Origin: UBA9619 sp964630665
Lineage (GTDB): Bacteria; Pseudomonadota; Gammaproteobacteria; Arenicellales; UBA868
Reading direction: 5' to 3'
Length of the DNA: 64,000 nucleotides
Assembly (NCBI GenBank): GCA_964630665.1
Contig: CAZVVN010000003.1
Coordinates: 40,508 to 104,507 of the forward strand
Position 1 is the first letter of the stretch; each line of letters begins with the position of its first letter. This document shows, one piece after another, positions 51,705 to 60,617 of this stretch. The translations under genes and the position numbers were made by a program. A model generated the notes under the pieces. It had not been told where the DNA came from, made no database searches, and worked only from the letters and a program-made list of their open reading frames with translations.

Positions 51705-53147
51705 ATGAGTACTACGGTGATTCGAAAGGCCGATTGGACCGCTGCCTGGGATTCGGCTTCCGGCCAGCACTGTTATCTGCGCGGTGTGGACGTCGCGTTT
51801 TCCGCTGGTTCGATTGTTCATGTCGGTCCTGACTATACCGGTGATGCGGATCACGAGATCGATGGTCGTGACCGGTTCGTGATGCCGGGCCTGATCAACA
51901 TCCACTCTCACCCGCAACACGAACCGGCCTACCGGGGCGTGCGTGAGGAGCACGGCCGCCCGGAGATGTACGACACGGGCCTTTACGAACGGTTACAGGC
52001 ATTTGCTCTGGACGATGAGGGTTGCCAGGCCTCGGCGGAACTGGCTTACGGAGAACTGCTGAAATCAGGGGTCACCACCTTGGCCGACCTGTCATCGATG
52101 TCGGGGTGGTGGCTGGATCTGATGGCCCGCAGTGGTCTGCGCGGCTACGTGGCCCCGGGCTTCGCCTCTGCACGCTGGTACATGGACAGTCTGCAGGAGT
52201 TGAAATTCAACTGGGACGAGGCGGCGGGCCGCAGGTCATTCGATGATGCGAGCGCCTTTATGGATGAGGCTGAGAGGCACCCCTGCGGGCGCCTTAAGGG
52301 CGTGGTTTATCCGATGCAGATCGACACCTGCAGTGAAGAGTTGCTGCGCGACGCCATGGCGCTCGCCGAAGAGACCGGCCGGCCACTGACCACCCACGCG
52401 TCGCAGGCGAAAGTCGAGTTTCTCGAGATGGCGAAGCGGCATGGTATCTCTCCGCTTAAATGGGCATCGAACATCGGTCTGCTGACGCCCCGGACCACCC
52501 TCGGACACGCGATCTTCATCGACGAGCATCCCTCCATCGAGTGGCGCGCGCGTGAGGATCTTGCTCTGCTGGCAGACACCGGTACCAGCGTGGCGCACTG
52601 CCCGTCGCCGTTTGCCCGTTACGGGCACGCGATGGCGGACTTCGGCCGTTACCGTCGGGCCGGGGTCAATCTTGGTTTTGGCACCGACGTGACACCGCAC
52701 AATCTGATCGAGGAGATGCGCCTTGCCATCATTCTCGCCCGGGTGATGGCGAACAATATCCAGACCACTGACGCGTCGATGGTGTTCCACGCCGCGACCA
52801 TTGGCGGGGCCACCTCACTGCTCGCCGATGATCTCGGTCGTCTCACGCCAGGCGCCAAGGCGGACCTGGTACTCGTGGACACCACGCATCCGATCATGCG
52901 CCCGGCCCGGGACCCGCTGAAGAGCCTGATCTATCACGGCGCCGAGCGCGCGGTTGTAACGGTCCTGGTCGACGGCGAGACAGTGGTCGAGAACGGCTCG
53001 GTCTGTCACCTGGACATGGCCGATGCGGCGGGGCGGCTGGAAGAGGCGCAGCAGCGTATGCTCAAAGACGTGCCCAACCACGATTTCCTTGGCCGTAGCG
53101 CTGAACAGATCACGCCACTGTCCATGGCCGTCAAAGACGCGCTCTGA
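51705..53147 (+). CDS. Amidohydrolase-family protein (chlorohydrolase/guanine deaminase-like)
   Basis: A 480-residue metal-dependent hydrolase. First metal motif HSHPQH (INIHSHPQHEP), a second region THASQAKVEF, then GHAIFIDEH and, near the C-terminal end, FGTDVTPHN with the catalytic Asp. LGRLTPGAKADLVLVD is the usual closing block. It resembles the AtzA/TrzN/SsnA branch that deaminates or hydrolyses N-heterocycles. The N-terminal metal motif HxHPxH differs slightly from HxHxxQ. AGGGGG precedes the ATG. It ends in convergent orientation to an M20 amidohydrolase 37 bases away. Confidence 0.85.
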   Translation: MSTTVIRKADWTAAWDSASGQHCYLRGVDVAFSAGSIVHVGPDYTGDADHEIDGRDRFVMPGLINIHSHPQHEPAYRGVREEHGRPEMYDTGLYERLQAFALDDEGCQASAELAYGELLKSGVTTLADLSSMSGWWLDLMARSGLRGYVAPGFASARWYMDSLQELKFNWDEAAGRRSFDDASAFMDEAERHPCGRLKGVVYPMQIDTCSEELLRDAMALAEETGRPLTTHASQAKVEFLEMAKRHGISPLKWASNIGLLTPRTTLGHAIFIDEHPSIEWRAREDLALLADTGTSVAHCPSPFARYGHAMADFGRYRRAGVNLGFGTDVTPHNLIEEMRLAIILARVMANNIQTTDASMVFHAATIGGATSLLADDLGRLTPGAKADLVLVDTTHPIMRPARDPLKSLIYHGAERAVVTVLVDGETVVENGSVCHLDMADAAGRLEEAQQRMLKDVPNHDFLGRSAEQITPLSMAVKDAL

Positions 53148-53184
53148 CGACCCGCAAGCTGGGAAGGCCTGTCGCTGATGCCGC

Positions 53185-54351
53185 TCAGGCGTTCAGTCTG
53201 CTCTCGACGAGCCGGGCGAAGAAGGTCGCACCCAGCGGGATGATCTCGTCGTTGAAGTCATAGCCCGGGTTGTGCACTTCACAGTAGCCTACTTCACCGC
53301 CATTGCCGATATTCATATAGGCACCCGGACATTCGTTCAGCATATAGGAGAAGTCCTCGGAGGCCATGATTCCCGGGCCGTTCCGATCGAGCTGCGTTTC
53401 GGAAACGATCGCCGCGGCGACGTCCCCGGCAAGACGGGTGGCGGCTTCTTCATTGACCAGTGGCGGAAAGATCAAGCGGAAGCTGTAGTCCGCGGTCACG
53501 CCGAGACCTTCTGCAATGTGGCGTGTGATCTCGCCGATCCTTTTGTCGACAAACTCCAGCGTAGCGGGCTGGAAAGCACGTACGGTTCCGCCCAGAGTCG
53601 CTCCGTTTGGAATGACGTTGTAGGCATCGCCGCTCAGAAGACGGGTCACGCTCAGCACGGCAGTGTCCTGGGGATCGACGTTGCGCGCAACGACGCTCTG
53701 CAGAGCCGAGACGATCTGCGCTGCGGCGACGATCGGGTCGGCGCTCGATTCGGGATGGGCGCCATGTGCACCGCGACCGGTGAGGGTGATGTCGAAGAAA
53801 CCGCCACCGGCCATCATCGGCCCCGGGCGAATGGAGAATCGGCCCGTCTCAAGCCCCGGCTTGTTGTGCATGCCGAATATCGCGTCCATGGGAAAGCGCT
53901 GGAACAGTCCGTCGTCGACCATGGCCTTGGCACCCCCCAGGCCTTCTTCGGCCGGTTGAAAAACAAAATGGGCGCGGCCGTTGAATTGCCTGGTCTCGGC
54001 CAGGTACTGGGCGGCGCCCAGCAGCATGGTGGTGTGTCCATCGTGGCCGCAGGCGTGCATCCTGCCGTCATAGGTGGAACGGTGATCAAAAGTGTTGGCT
54101 TCCTGGATCGGCAACGCATCCATGTCGGCCCGCAGACCAATCGTGCCTGAAGCACTGCCGGCCTCAAGGGTGCCGACCACCCCGGTACCACCGATACCCG
54201 TCTGGACTTCGCAACCGAATGACGCCAGCCGTTCCGCGACCAGGGCAGCTGTGCGTTCCTCCTGAAATCCAAGTTCCGGGTGCGCGTGGATGTCCTGGCG
54301 CCACCCGGCGAGCTGTCCATGGCGTTCGACAATACGTTCGATGAGTTTCAT
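53185..54351 (-). CDS. M20-family amidohydrolase (hippurate hydrolase-like)
   Basis: A 388-residue M20D metallopeptidase-like enzyme: RQDIHAHPELGFQEERTA, RADMDALPIQE, HACGHDGHTTMLLGAA with metal ligands Cys101 and His103, FQPAEEGLGGAKAMV with Glu135 and Glu136, and GADPxV-type dimer region SADPIVAAAQIV. It removes an acyl group from N-acyl amino acids or short peptides. ATG at 54351 is preferred to the ATG at 54393 because it matches the family N-terminus; neither ribosome site is strong. It diverges from the first M81 gene with about 230 bases between. Confidence 0.9.
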   Translation of the reverse strand: MKLIERIVERHGQLAGWRQDIHAHPELGFQEERTAALVAERLASFGCEVQTGIGGTGVVGTLEAGSASGTIGLRADMDALPIQEANTFDHRSTYDGRMHACGHDGHTTMLLGAAQYLAETRQFNGRAHFVFQPAEEGLGGAKAMVDDGLFQRFPMDAIFGMHNKPGLETGRFSIRPGPMMAGGGFFDITLTGRGAHGAHPESSADPIVAAAQIVSALQSVVARNVDPQDTAVLSVTRLLSGDAYNVIPNGATLGGTVRAFQPATLEFVDKRIGEITRHIAEGLGVTADYSFRLIFPPLVNEEAATRLAGDVAAAIVSETQLDRNGPGIMASEDFSYMLNECPGAYMNIGNGGEVGYCEVHNPGYDFNDEIIPLGATFFARLVESRLNA

Positions 54352-54584
54352 GGCGGGGTCCCCGGTAAAGGTCTTTAGATCGTTCTGGTTCATCCCCGCG
54401 CAGTTTCTCTGCCAGGGTGCGCACGGCCATTTGACCAAGGCGCTCAGGCAAGGTCAAGCCGGCGGCGCGGCTAAGCGGCCTGGGCCAGCCATTCTGCGCA
54501 ACAACCCGGGCCGCTGGTAGGTGCGGTCCAGCCGAGTCCGTGTTAATTTGACCCGTTTGAGACCTTCAGCCAGGGGGCATCCTG

Positions 54585-56063
54585 ATGCGCGTATTGATTG
54601 CCATGATGAAGCACGAGACGAACACTTTCTCGCCGGTGCCGACCGATCTAGGAAGGTTCCAGAGCTGGCTGTACTGCACCGGCCAGAAAGTGATCGATGA
54701 CCTTGGCGGAACCAATACCCCGACGGGTGCCTACATCGACAATGCCCGAAAACGCGGTTGCGAAATGGTCACCCCGATCGCCACCGAGGCGATGCCCAGT
54801 GGCCCGGTACAGCGGGACGTCTACGAGCATATGGTGGAGACGATTCTCGCACCACTGAAGAGCCAAACGTTTGATGCGGCGCTGCTTGATCTTCACGGTG
54901 CCATGGTGGCCGAGCACGAGCCTGACGGAGAAGGCGGCCTGCTCAGCCGAATCCGTGAGGTGCAGCCTGACCTGCCGATCGCTGTGACCCTGGATCTACA
55001 CTGCAACCTGACTCAGCGGATGGTCGACAACTGCACGATGATGATTGGCTTTAAGACCTACCCGCATGTCGATATGTACGATGTCGGTGACCAGATTGCC
55101 GAGGTGCTGTTCCGGACCCTGGAAGGGCGGATCAAACCAGTAATGGCCTGGGGCAACCGGCCGGTACTGGCCCAGACGTTACGGATGGGCAGCGACGATG
55201 TCCCGATGGCCGGCCTGCAGGCGATGACCCGTGAACTGGAGCGCAGCGGGCTGCCCGCGGTAACATTTTTCGGAGGCTTTCCGATGGCCGACATAGCCAA
55301 TGCCGGAATTTCCTCGCTTGTCGTTGCGGACAATGACCATCAGGCGGCATCTTCGGCCTGCCAGACATTGCTGGACTCAGCCTGGGCCTCGCGGTCCGAA
55401 TTTGTCTACCGCGGGCGGCCGCTGGAGGCGGCGGTGCATGAGGCCGGTCAGCACACGGAAGGTCCTGTGCTGCTGCTCGATCATGCCGACAACGTGGGTT
55501 CGGGCGGCACCGCGGATGTAATGGAGGTGATTCGTGAGGTGTACCGTCAGGGGCTCGATGACGTGGCGGTCGGCGCCGTCTGGGATCCCGAGGCCGTGCA
55601 GATGATGCGCGAAACCGGGCTTGGCAACAGCGTGTCCATAGCGCTCGGTGGTCGCAGCGATATGCCGAGCATCGGCCGGACCGGGGAACCGTTCCACGTG
55701 CAGGGCCGGGTGGTTTCGCTGACCGACGGCAGCTGGACCGTTGAAGGTCCGATGTACACCGGTGTGCGGGTGTCGACCGGGCCAACGGCGGTGCTGGATG
55801 CAGGCCGAATGCGAATCGTCGTGGTGTCCTATCACCATGAACCGTGGGACACCGGGATCTTCTCCAACAACGGGATCGATCCTGCGAGATGCCGTTACCT
55901 GCTGTTGAAGTCCAGGATCCACTACCGCGCGGGTTTCGCGCCATTGGCCAGAGCGACCATCACCTGTGACGGTTATGGTGTGACGACCTCTCGTTACGAT
56001 CAGCTGACCTATGACAATCTGCGCCGGCCGATCTATCCGCTCGATCCGGTGCCGGCGGTCTGA
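54585..56063 (+). CDS. M81-family metallopeptidase, canonical MlrC type
   Basis: A 492-residue member of the MlrC/DUF1485 family. HETNTFSPVP at 10-19, LLDLHGAMV near 101-108, and Asp137-x-His139 (LDLHCN) with His161 (TYPHVD) form the predicted zinc site. MlrC in Sphingomonas cleaves linearised microcystin and the tetrapeptide, releasing Adda. A C-terminal MlrC domain follows (VSYHHEPWDTGIF, RCRYLLLKSRIHYRAGF). (The last segment is part of a longer conserved block.) AGGGGG precedes the ATG. Its stop is two bases from that of the converging second M81 gene. Peptidase activity on D- or non-protein-residue peptides is inferred. Confidence 0.9.
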   Translation: MRVLIAMMKHETNTFSPVPTDLGRFQSWLYCTGQKVIDDLGGTNTPTGAYIDNARKRGCEMVTPIATEAMPSGPVQRDVYEHMVETILAPLKSQTFDAALLDLHGAMVAEHEPDGEGGLLSRIREVQPDLPIAVTLDLHCNLTQRMVDNCTMMIGFKTYPHVDMYDVGDQIAEVLFRTLEGRIKPVMAWGNRPVLAQTLRMGSDDVPMAGLQAMTRELERSGLPAVTFFGGFPMADIANAGISSLVVADNDHQAASSACQTLLDSAWASRSEFVYRGRPLEAAVHEAGQHTEGPVLLLDHADNVGSGGTADVMEVIREVYRQGLDDVAVGAVWDPEAVQMMRETGLGNSVSIALGGRSDMPSIGRTGEPFHVQGRVVSLTDGSWTVEGPMYTGVRVSTGPTAVLDAGRMRIVVVSYHHEPWDTGIFSNNGIDPARCRYLLLKSRIHYRAGFAPLARATITCDGYGVTTSRYDQLTYDNLRRPIYPLDPVPAV

Positions 56064-56065
56064 GG

Positions 56066-57526
56066 TCAGGCCGAGTGGGGGTCCGCCACCTTCGGCCAAT
56101 ACGGATCGGTAAATTTCTCAAACGGGATCTCGGAGAAGTTCATCGGGATGGCGCCTGGCGCGGCAACATAGAGTACTGACTCGGCGATTGGTGCAAATCC
56201 GGCGTAGAAGTGCTGCGTTGACTTGACCACCACAATTTTTTTCTGCGCGAGATCAATGCCGAACTGCTCAAAGGCATCCGGGTGAAAGGTCTGGGTGCGC
56301 ACCGTGTTCAAAAAGATATCGACTTCAGCGTCGCAGGTCAGCCAGACAGCCTGGCCCATACGCTGGCGGGCTTGGCCGAAGGTCTGAGCGGCCTCCAGCA
56401 TGATCCGGCGTACCGTGATCGTCAGATCGAGAGGGTCACCAGAGCCCGGGCCGACTTTGCCGCCGATCCGCAATGAGAATCGGGCCCCTTCACCGGCCTC
56501 AATGCAGAAGCGAACCGCGACCGGATCCCAGTAAAAACCAGTTGCAACATTGTTGATGCCTCGTTCGAGGACCGACCGCAGGATAAAGGTCGAATCGGAT
56601 GGCGCACCAACGCCCGCGTTGTCACCAAGATCGGCGAGCACCACCGGCCCCAATGGCGCAGCCACGCCTTGGTCGAGGGCCTGGTCGATACTCAGTCCAC
56701 TCGGATGGGTACTGTCACGGAGCGCCCAGATCTCTTGGCCGAGATCGGCGGCGACCCGCTCGGCCAGTTCCAGATCATCGTCAGTTACGACCAGGACCTT
56801 GGATGATGCATCGGGCACGTCTCCCCACGGAAACCCATGGGCAAGCGAGACAGACAGCACCCTGTCCTGTTTTTCAAGTTCCTGCATGCGCCGCACCAGT
56901 GATGCCGCCGGCTCGACCGGGGTACGCCACATACTGATCATCCGCAGGTCATGGAGCGCCATCACCGGTTGCACTTCACGGTGCAAGGTCTGCCAGCACA
57001 CGTCGAAGAGTTCGTGGGCTCTATCGGGTGGATCGATGTGCGGGTATTCCTTGAACGTGATGATGACGTTGGCGCTTGTCATCAGGGTGCTGGAGATGCT
57101 GCAGTGCAGGTCCAGTTCTACACCGATCACAGTCTCCGGGCCCACTACCTCGCGCACCTTGGCTGTCAGGTCCCCCTCACAGTCGTCGTAACCCTGCGCA
57201 ACCATCGCACCATGCTGGCAGAGCAGCACCAGGTCGACCGGCATGGCCGCCTTTAGATCGCTGAGGATCTCGCTTCTAAAAGCCTCGTACACCTCCTGTA
57301 CGGTGGGGCCTGCCGGCTGGGCAAAAGCGGACAGGCTCTCGACGACTTCGGCGCCGGCGGCCTCTGCTTTTTCCCGCCAGATGATCAGCGGCATGGCAAA
57401 AAGGGCCGTACTGTTCCGGGTGGCATCACCGTGGTACAGCATTGTTTCTTCGAAATTGGTCAAGCCGGTCGGCATATTGGAGAAAGTGTTAGTCTCCGTG
57501 CCCAGGCAGGCAATAAATACTTTCAC
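56066..57526 (-). CDS. M81-family metallopeptidase, divergent paralogue
   Basis: A 486-residue M81 protein with the zinc-type pattern Asp139-x-His141 and His163 (TFKEYPHIDP). In place of the HETNTFS motif it has GTETNTFS, so His10 is Thr. It shares this change with the M81 gene at 61733, and the two agree at 39 of their first 60 residues in a hand alignment, but are more distant from the canonical one at 54585. The start codon is GTG (57524-57526) with AAGGA eight bases upstream. It is divergent from the DppB gene across 193 bases. Catalytic details are unknown. Confidence 0.88.
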   Translation of the reverse strand: MKVFIACLGTETNTFSNMPTGLTNFEETMLYHGDATRNSTALFAMPLIIWREKAEAAGAEVVESLSAFAQPAGPTVQEVYEAFRSEILSDLKAAMPVDLVLLCQHGAMVAQGYDDCEGDLTAKVREVVGPETVIGVELDLHCSISSTLMTSANVIITFKEYPHIDPPDRAHELFDVCWQTLHREVQPVMALHDLRMISMWRTPVEPAASLVRRMQELEKQDRVLSVSLAHGFPWGDVPDASSKVLVVTDDDLELAERVAADLGQEIWALRDSTHPSGLSIDQALDQGVAAPLGPVVLADLGDNAGVGAPSDSTFILRSVLERGINNVATGFYWDPVAVRFCIEAGEGARFSLRIGGKVGPGSGDPLDLTITVRRIMLEAAQTFGQARQRMGQAVWLTCDAEVDIFLNTVRTQTFHPDAFEQFGIDLAQKKIVVVKSTQHFYAGFAPIAESVLYVAAPGAIPMNFSEIPFEKFTDPYWPKVADPHSA

Positions 57527-57536
57527 GAATCAGGTC

Positions 57537-57584
57537 CTTGCTTGAATGTCGGGTCCAGGATCAGTTTACTGGTTCCCAAGCAAG
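57537..57584. repeat. Inverted repeat in the M81/dppB divergent region
   Basis: CTTGCTTG at 57537-57544 and CAAGCAAG at 57577-57584 are exact inverse complements separated by 32 bases. The right arm overlaps the -35/spacer of the promoter candidate at 57573-57601, as expected of a repressor operator, but no regulator gene is present nearby. Confidence 0.35.
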
Positions 57585-57601
57585 TCAGCTACTGATATAT
57601 T
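57573..57601 (+). promoter_or_regulatory. Candidate sigma70 promoter for the dpp operon
   Basis: TTCCCA (4 of 6 matches) at 57573-57578 and TATATT (5 of 6) at 57596-57601 are separated by 17 bases, about 120 bases before the DppB ATG. The region is divergent with the GTG-start M81 gene. Confidence 0.4.
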
Positions 57602-57719
57602 GGAAGCAGATCCCGGGGCTGGTACGGAAACGTTGATCACCGTACAAGGGTTCCGGGATTTGTCTTGGTCATCGCTGGCAAAATGATTTCTGCGTAAACG
57701 GGGTAGTGGCGAGAGACAG

Positions 57720-58661
57720 ATGTACGGATATATCGTAAAAAGAATTCTGGCGACCATTCCGGTGATGGCGGTCGTGGCTGTTTTCGTCTTCGGGTTGCTG
57801 CACCTGACGCCGGGTGACCCGGCAGCAATTATTGCCGGTGATTACGCCAGCCCCTCTGACATCGAAGAGATTCGCGAAAAGCTCGGTTTGAATGAGCCCA
57901 TTCCTGTGCAGTTCTATACCTGGGTCAAAAGTGTCGCCCAAGGCGATCTCGGAATATCGATTTTCTCCAATCTGCCGGTGACGAAACTGATCGGCCAGCG
58001 AGTTGAACCAACGCTGATGCTGACGTTGTTCACGATTATCATCGCGATCGCAGTTGCGATTCCGCTTGGTGTGCTGGCCGCCTGGAAGTCCCGCACGTTC
58101 ATTGATCGGTTTGCGATGATATTCGCAGTGTTGGGGTTTTCAGTACCGGTGTTCGTGATCGGCTACATGCTGATGTATGTTTTTGCGATCCAGCTTAAGT
58201 GGCTCCCTGTTCAAGGCTACAAGCATCTGGCAGACGGGTGGATCCCGTGTTTGAAGAGCCTGGTTCTGCCAAGTATTGCGCTGGGGGTCGTATATATCGC
58301 CCTCATCGCGCGGATCACCCGAGCCAGTGTCATGGAAGTCCTCTCTGAGGATTACATCAGGACTGCGAAGGCCAAAGGTCTGAGTTCGCGCGTCGTCCTG
58401 ACTCGTCATGCGCTTAAGAATGCCGCGGTGCCTATTGTGACGATTATTGGAGTGGGTATTGCTCTTTTGATCGGCGGTGTGGTCGTGACCGAAAGTGTCT
58501 TTAATATTCCAGGCCTGGGCAGGCTGACCGTGGATGCCATACTGCACCGCGACTACCCCGTGATCCAGGCGATTATCATCCTGTTTTCAGGGATATACGT
58601 GCTGGTCAATCTGCTCGTCGATCTGAGCTACGTGTTTCTCGACCCCCGGATACGGTACTGA
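57720..58661 (+). CDS. Dipeptide/oligopeptide ABC transporter permease, DppB-like
   Basis: A 313-residue inner-membrane permease with about six spans. The N-terminal MYGYIVKRILATIPVMAVV is typical of DppB/OppB, and the periplasmic loop (LGLNEPIPVQFYTWV) and the EAA-type loop near residue 225 (RTAKAKGLSSRVVLTRHALKNA, listed here as adjacent segments) are intact. VTESVFNIPGLGRL is a strong DppB signature. It forms a translocation channel with the DppC-like product. Its stop is six bases from the next gene. First gene of the dpp operon. Confidence 0.93.
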   Translation: MYGYIVKRILATIPVMAVVAVFVFGLLHLTPGDPAAIIAGDYASPSDIEEIREKLGLNEPIPVQFYTWVKSVAQGDLGISIFSNLPVTKLIGQRVEPTLMLTLFTIIIAIAVAIPLGVLAAWKSRTFIDRFAMIFAVLGFSVPVFVIGYMLMYVFAIQLKWLPVQGYKHLADGWIPCLKSLVLPSIALGVVYIALIARITRASVMEVLSEDYIRTAKAKGLSSRVVLTRHALKNAAVPIVTIIGVGIALLIGGVVVTESVFNIPGLGRLTVDAILHRDYPVIQAIIILFSGIYVLVNLLVDLSYVFLDPRIRY

Positions 58662-58667
58662 CAGTCA

Positions 58668-59552
58668 ATGGCCGTTATCGATACGACAGCAGCAGAACAG
58701 ACGGTCGGGGTCGAAAGAGCTGGGCGGCTTCGCGATTTTATTCGCCGCAACCCGACGGTCGTCGTCAGTTCATCCATTCTCACCGTGATGATCCTTGTCG
58801 CGGTTTTTGCACCTTATCTGGCAACAGATCCGCTCGAACTCGCGCCCTGGCAACGGCTTAAACCGCCCGGTGAATTTGGCTGGTTTGGTACCGATCACCT
58901 GGGTCGGGATGTTTTTGCGAGGACTATTTACGGTGCCCGGATCTCTCTGAGTGTTGGCCTGTTTGTGGCTGTAGTCAGCACAGCGGCCGGGCTTTTTATT
59001 GGTCTGCTCGCCGGGTACGTCCGGATAGTGGATGCGGTGGTTATGCGCATAATGGACGGCCTCATGGCCATCCCGGGTATTTTGTTTGCGATCGCACTGA
59101 TGGCGCTGGTCGGCTCCAGCGTGCAGAACGTGATCATTGCCATATCTGTACCAGAGATCCCTCGCGTGGTGCGCCTGGTACGGGCCATTGTTCTGACCAT
59201 ACGTGAGATGCCCTATGTTGAGGCCGCCGTCGCTTCGGGGACACGGCTGCCACAGATTCTCATTCGGCATATCCTGCCAAATACGTTTGCCCCGCTGATG
59301 GTCCAGGCGACCTACATCTGTGCCTCGGCTGTTATCGTCGAGGCCTATCTCAGTTTTCTCGGGGCAGGCACACCACCGGAGGTGCCCAGTTGGGGCAACA
59401 TGATGGCTGAAGGCCGGGTGTATTTTCAGTTCAAGCCCTGGCTGCTGTTTTTCCCCGGCCTGTGTCTGGCCTGTATGGTGATGACGGTTAATATCCTGGG
59501 TGATGGTCTGCGTGACACGCTGGATCCACGAATTGCCCGGGGCATGCGCTAA
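58668..59552 (+). CDS. Dipeptide/oligopeptide ABC transporter permease, DppC-like
   Basis: A 294-residue permease with an N-terminal OppC-type region (DFIRRNPTVVVSSSILTVMI, one span), the GTDHLGRDVFARTIYGARIS signature, and a conserved EAA loop (EAAVASGTRLPQILIRHILPN). It ends with ILGDGLRDTLDPR, the DppC hallmark. It pairs with DppB in the membrane. No ribosome site is obvious, so translation is probably coupled to dppB six bases upstream. Confidence 0.93.
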   Translation: MAVIDTTAAEQTVGVERAGRLRDFIRRNPTVVVSSSILTVMILVAVFAPYLATDPLELAPWQRLKPPGEFGWFGTDHLGRDVFARTIYGARISLSVGLFVAVVSTAAGLFIGLLAGYVRIVDAVVMRIMDGLMAIPGILFAIALMALVGSSVQNVIIAISVPEIPRVVRLVRAIVLTIREMPYVEAAVASGTRLPQILIRHILPNTFAPLMVQATYICASAVIVEAYLSFLGAGTPPEVPSWGNMMAEGRVYFQFKPWLLFFPGLCLACMVMTVNILGDGLRDTLDPRIARGMR

Positions 59553-59567
59553 GTCGGGCTGGTCAAT

Positions 59568-60617
59568 ATGGACGATTCAACACGCATGGCTTCCCGAACA
59601 GACTCACCGATTCTCCAGATCAAGGATCTGCGTACTTTTTTCGATACGCGGGATGGCACCGTGCGGGCAGTCAATGGAGTGTCTCTTGAGGTCTATGCCG
59701 GTGAGACCCTGTGTATCGTCGGCGAATCCGGTTGCGGCAAGAGCGTCACGGCGATGACCGTGTTGGGCCTGTTGCCGATGCCGCCGGCCCGAATCGAGAC
59801 CGGTGAGATCCTGTTTCAGGGGACCGACCTGCTCAAGCTTAGTGAAGAAGAGATGCAGGCTATCCGGGGTAACGATATTTCGATGATTTTCCAGGAGCCG
59901 ATGACTTCGCTCAACCCGGTGCTTACGGTGGGTGAGCAGATCAGTGAAGCGATCTCACTTCACCAAAAAGTATCGGATCGCGTCGCACGGAACCAAGCAG
60001 TCGAGATTCTTGACCGGGTCCGGGTGCCCGATCCCAGGCAGCGGGCTGGTGAATACCCGCACCAGCTGTCTGGCGGAATGCGGCAGCGGGTGATGATCGC
60101 GATGGCGCTGTCGTGTAACCCGAAGATCCTGATCGCCGACGAACCGACCACCGCGCTAGACGTCACCATTCAGGCCCAGATCCTCGACCTGATGCGCGGT
60201 CTCAAGACTGATTTTGGAACGTCTATCATCCTGATCACCCACGACCTCGGCGTGGTGGCTGAAATGGGTGAGCGGGTGCTGGTGATGTATGCCGGCGGTA
60301 AAGTCGAAGAAGCATCGATCGAGGAACTGTTTCATTATCCGCTGCACCCCTATAGTGAAGGCTTGATGGCGTCGATTCCACGGTTGAATGAGAGCCTGGC
60401 AAAAGAGGGCGAAAGGGACCGGCTGCAGGAGATCCGCGGTATGGTGCCTTCGCTGATCGACGAGATACCCGGTTGCCTGTTCGCGCCGCGTTGCGGCTAC
60501 GCATCGGAACGTTGCAGTAAAACCTCTCCGGATCTGGCTGAATACCGCCAGCAGCATTACGCGGCCTGCTGGGAATCGCCTCAGTTTGCTGATGGTTTCA
60601 AGGAGTCCACGTCATGA
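59568..60617 (+). CDS. Dipeptide ABC transporter ATPase, DppD-like
   Basis: A 349-residue nucleotide-binding protein: Walker A GESGCGKS, Q-loop FQEP, signature LSGGMRQR, Walker B LIADEPTTALD and switch His in ITHDLG. The C-terminal oligopeptide-type extension has PGCLFAPRCGYASERC with conserved cysteines. It powers import together with the DppF-like ATPase. The ATG at 59568 fits the family N-terminus; an ATG six codons later is possible. Its TGA overlaps the DppF start by four bases (ATGA). Confidence 0.93.
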   Translation: MDDSTRMASRTDSPILQIKDLRTFFDTRDGTVRAVNGVSLEVYAGETLCIVGESGCGKSVTAMTVLGLLPMPPARIETGEILFQGTDLLKLSEEEMQAIRGNDISMIFQEPMTSLNPVLTVGEQISEAISLHQKVSDRVARNQAVEILDRVRVPDPRQRAGEYPHQLSGGMRQRVMIAMALSCNPKILIADEPTTALDVTIQAQILDLMRGLKTDFGTSIILITHDLGVVAEMGERVLVMYAGGKVEEASIEELFHYPLHPYSEGLMASIPRLNESLAKEGERDRLQEIRGMVPSLIDEIPGCLFAPRCGYASERCSKTSPDLAEYRQQHYAACWESPQFADGFKESTS

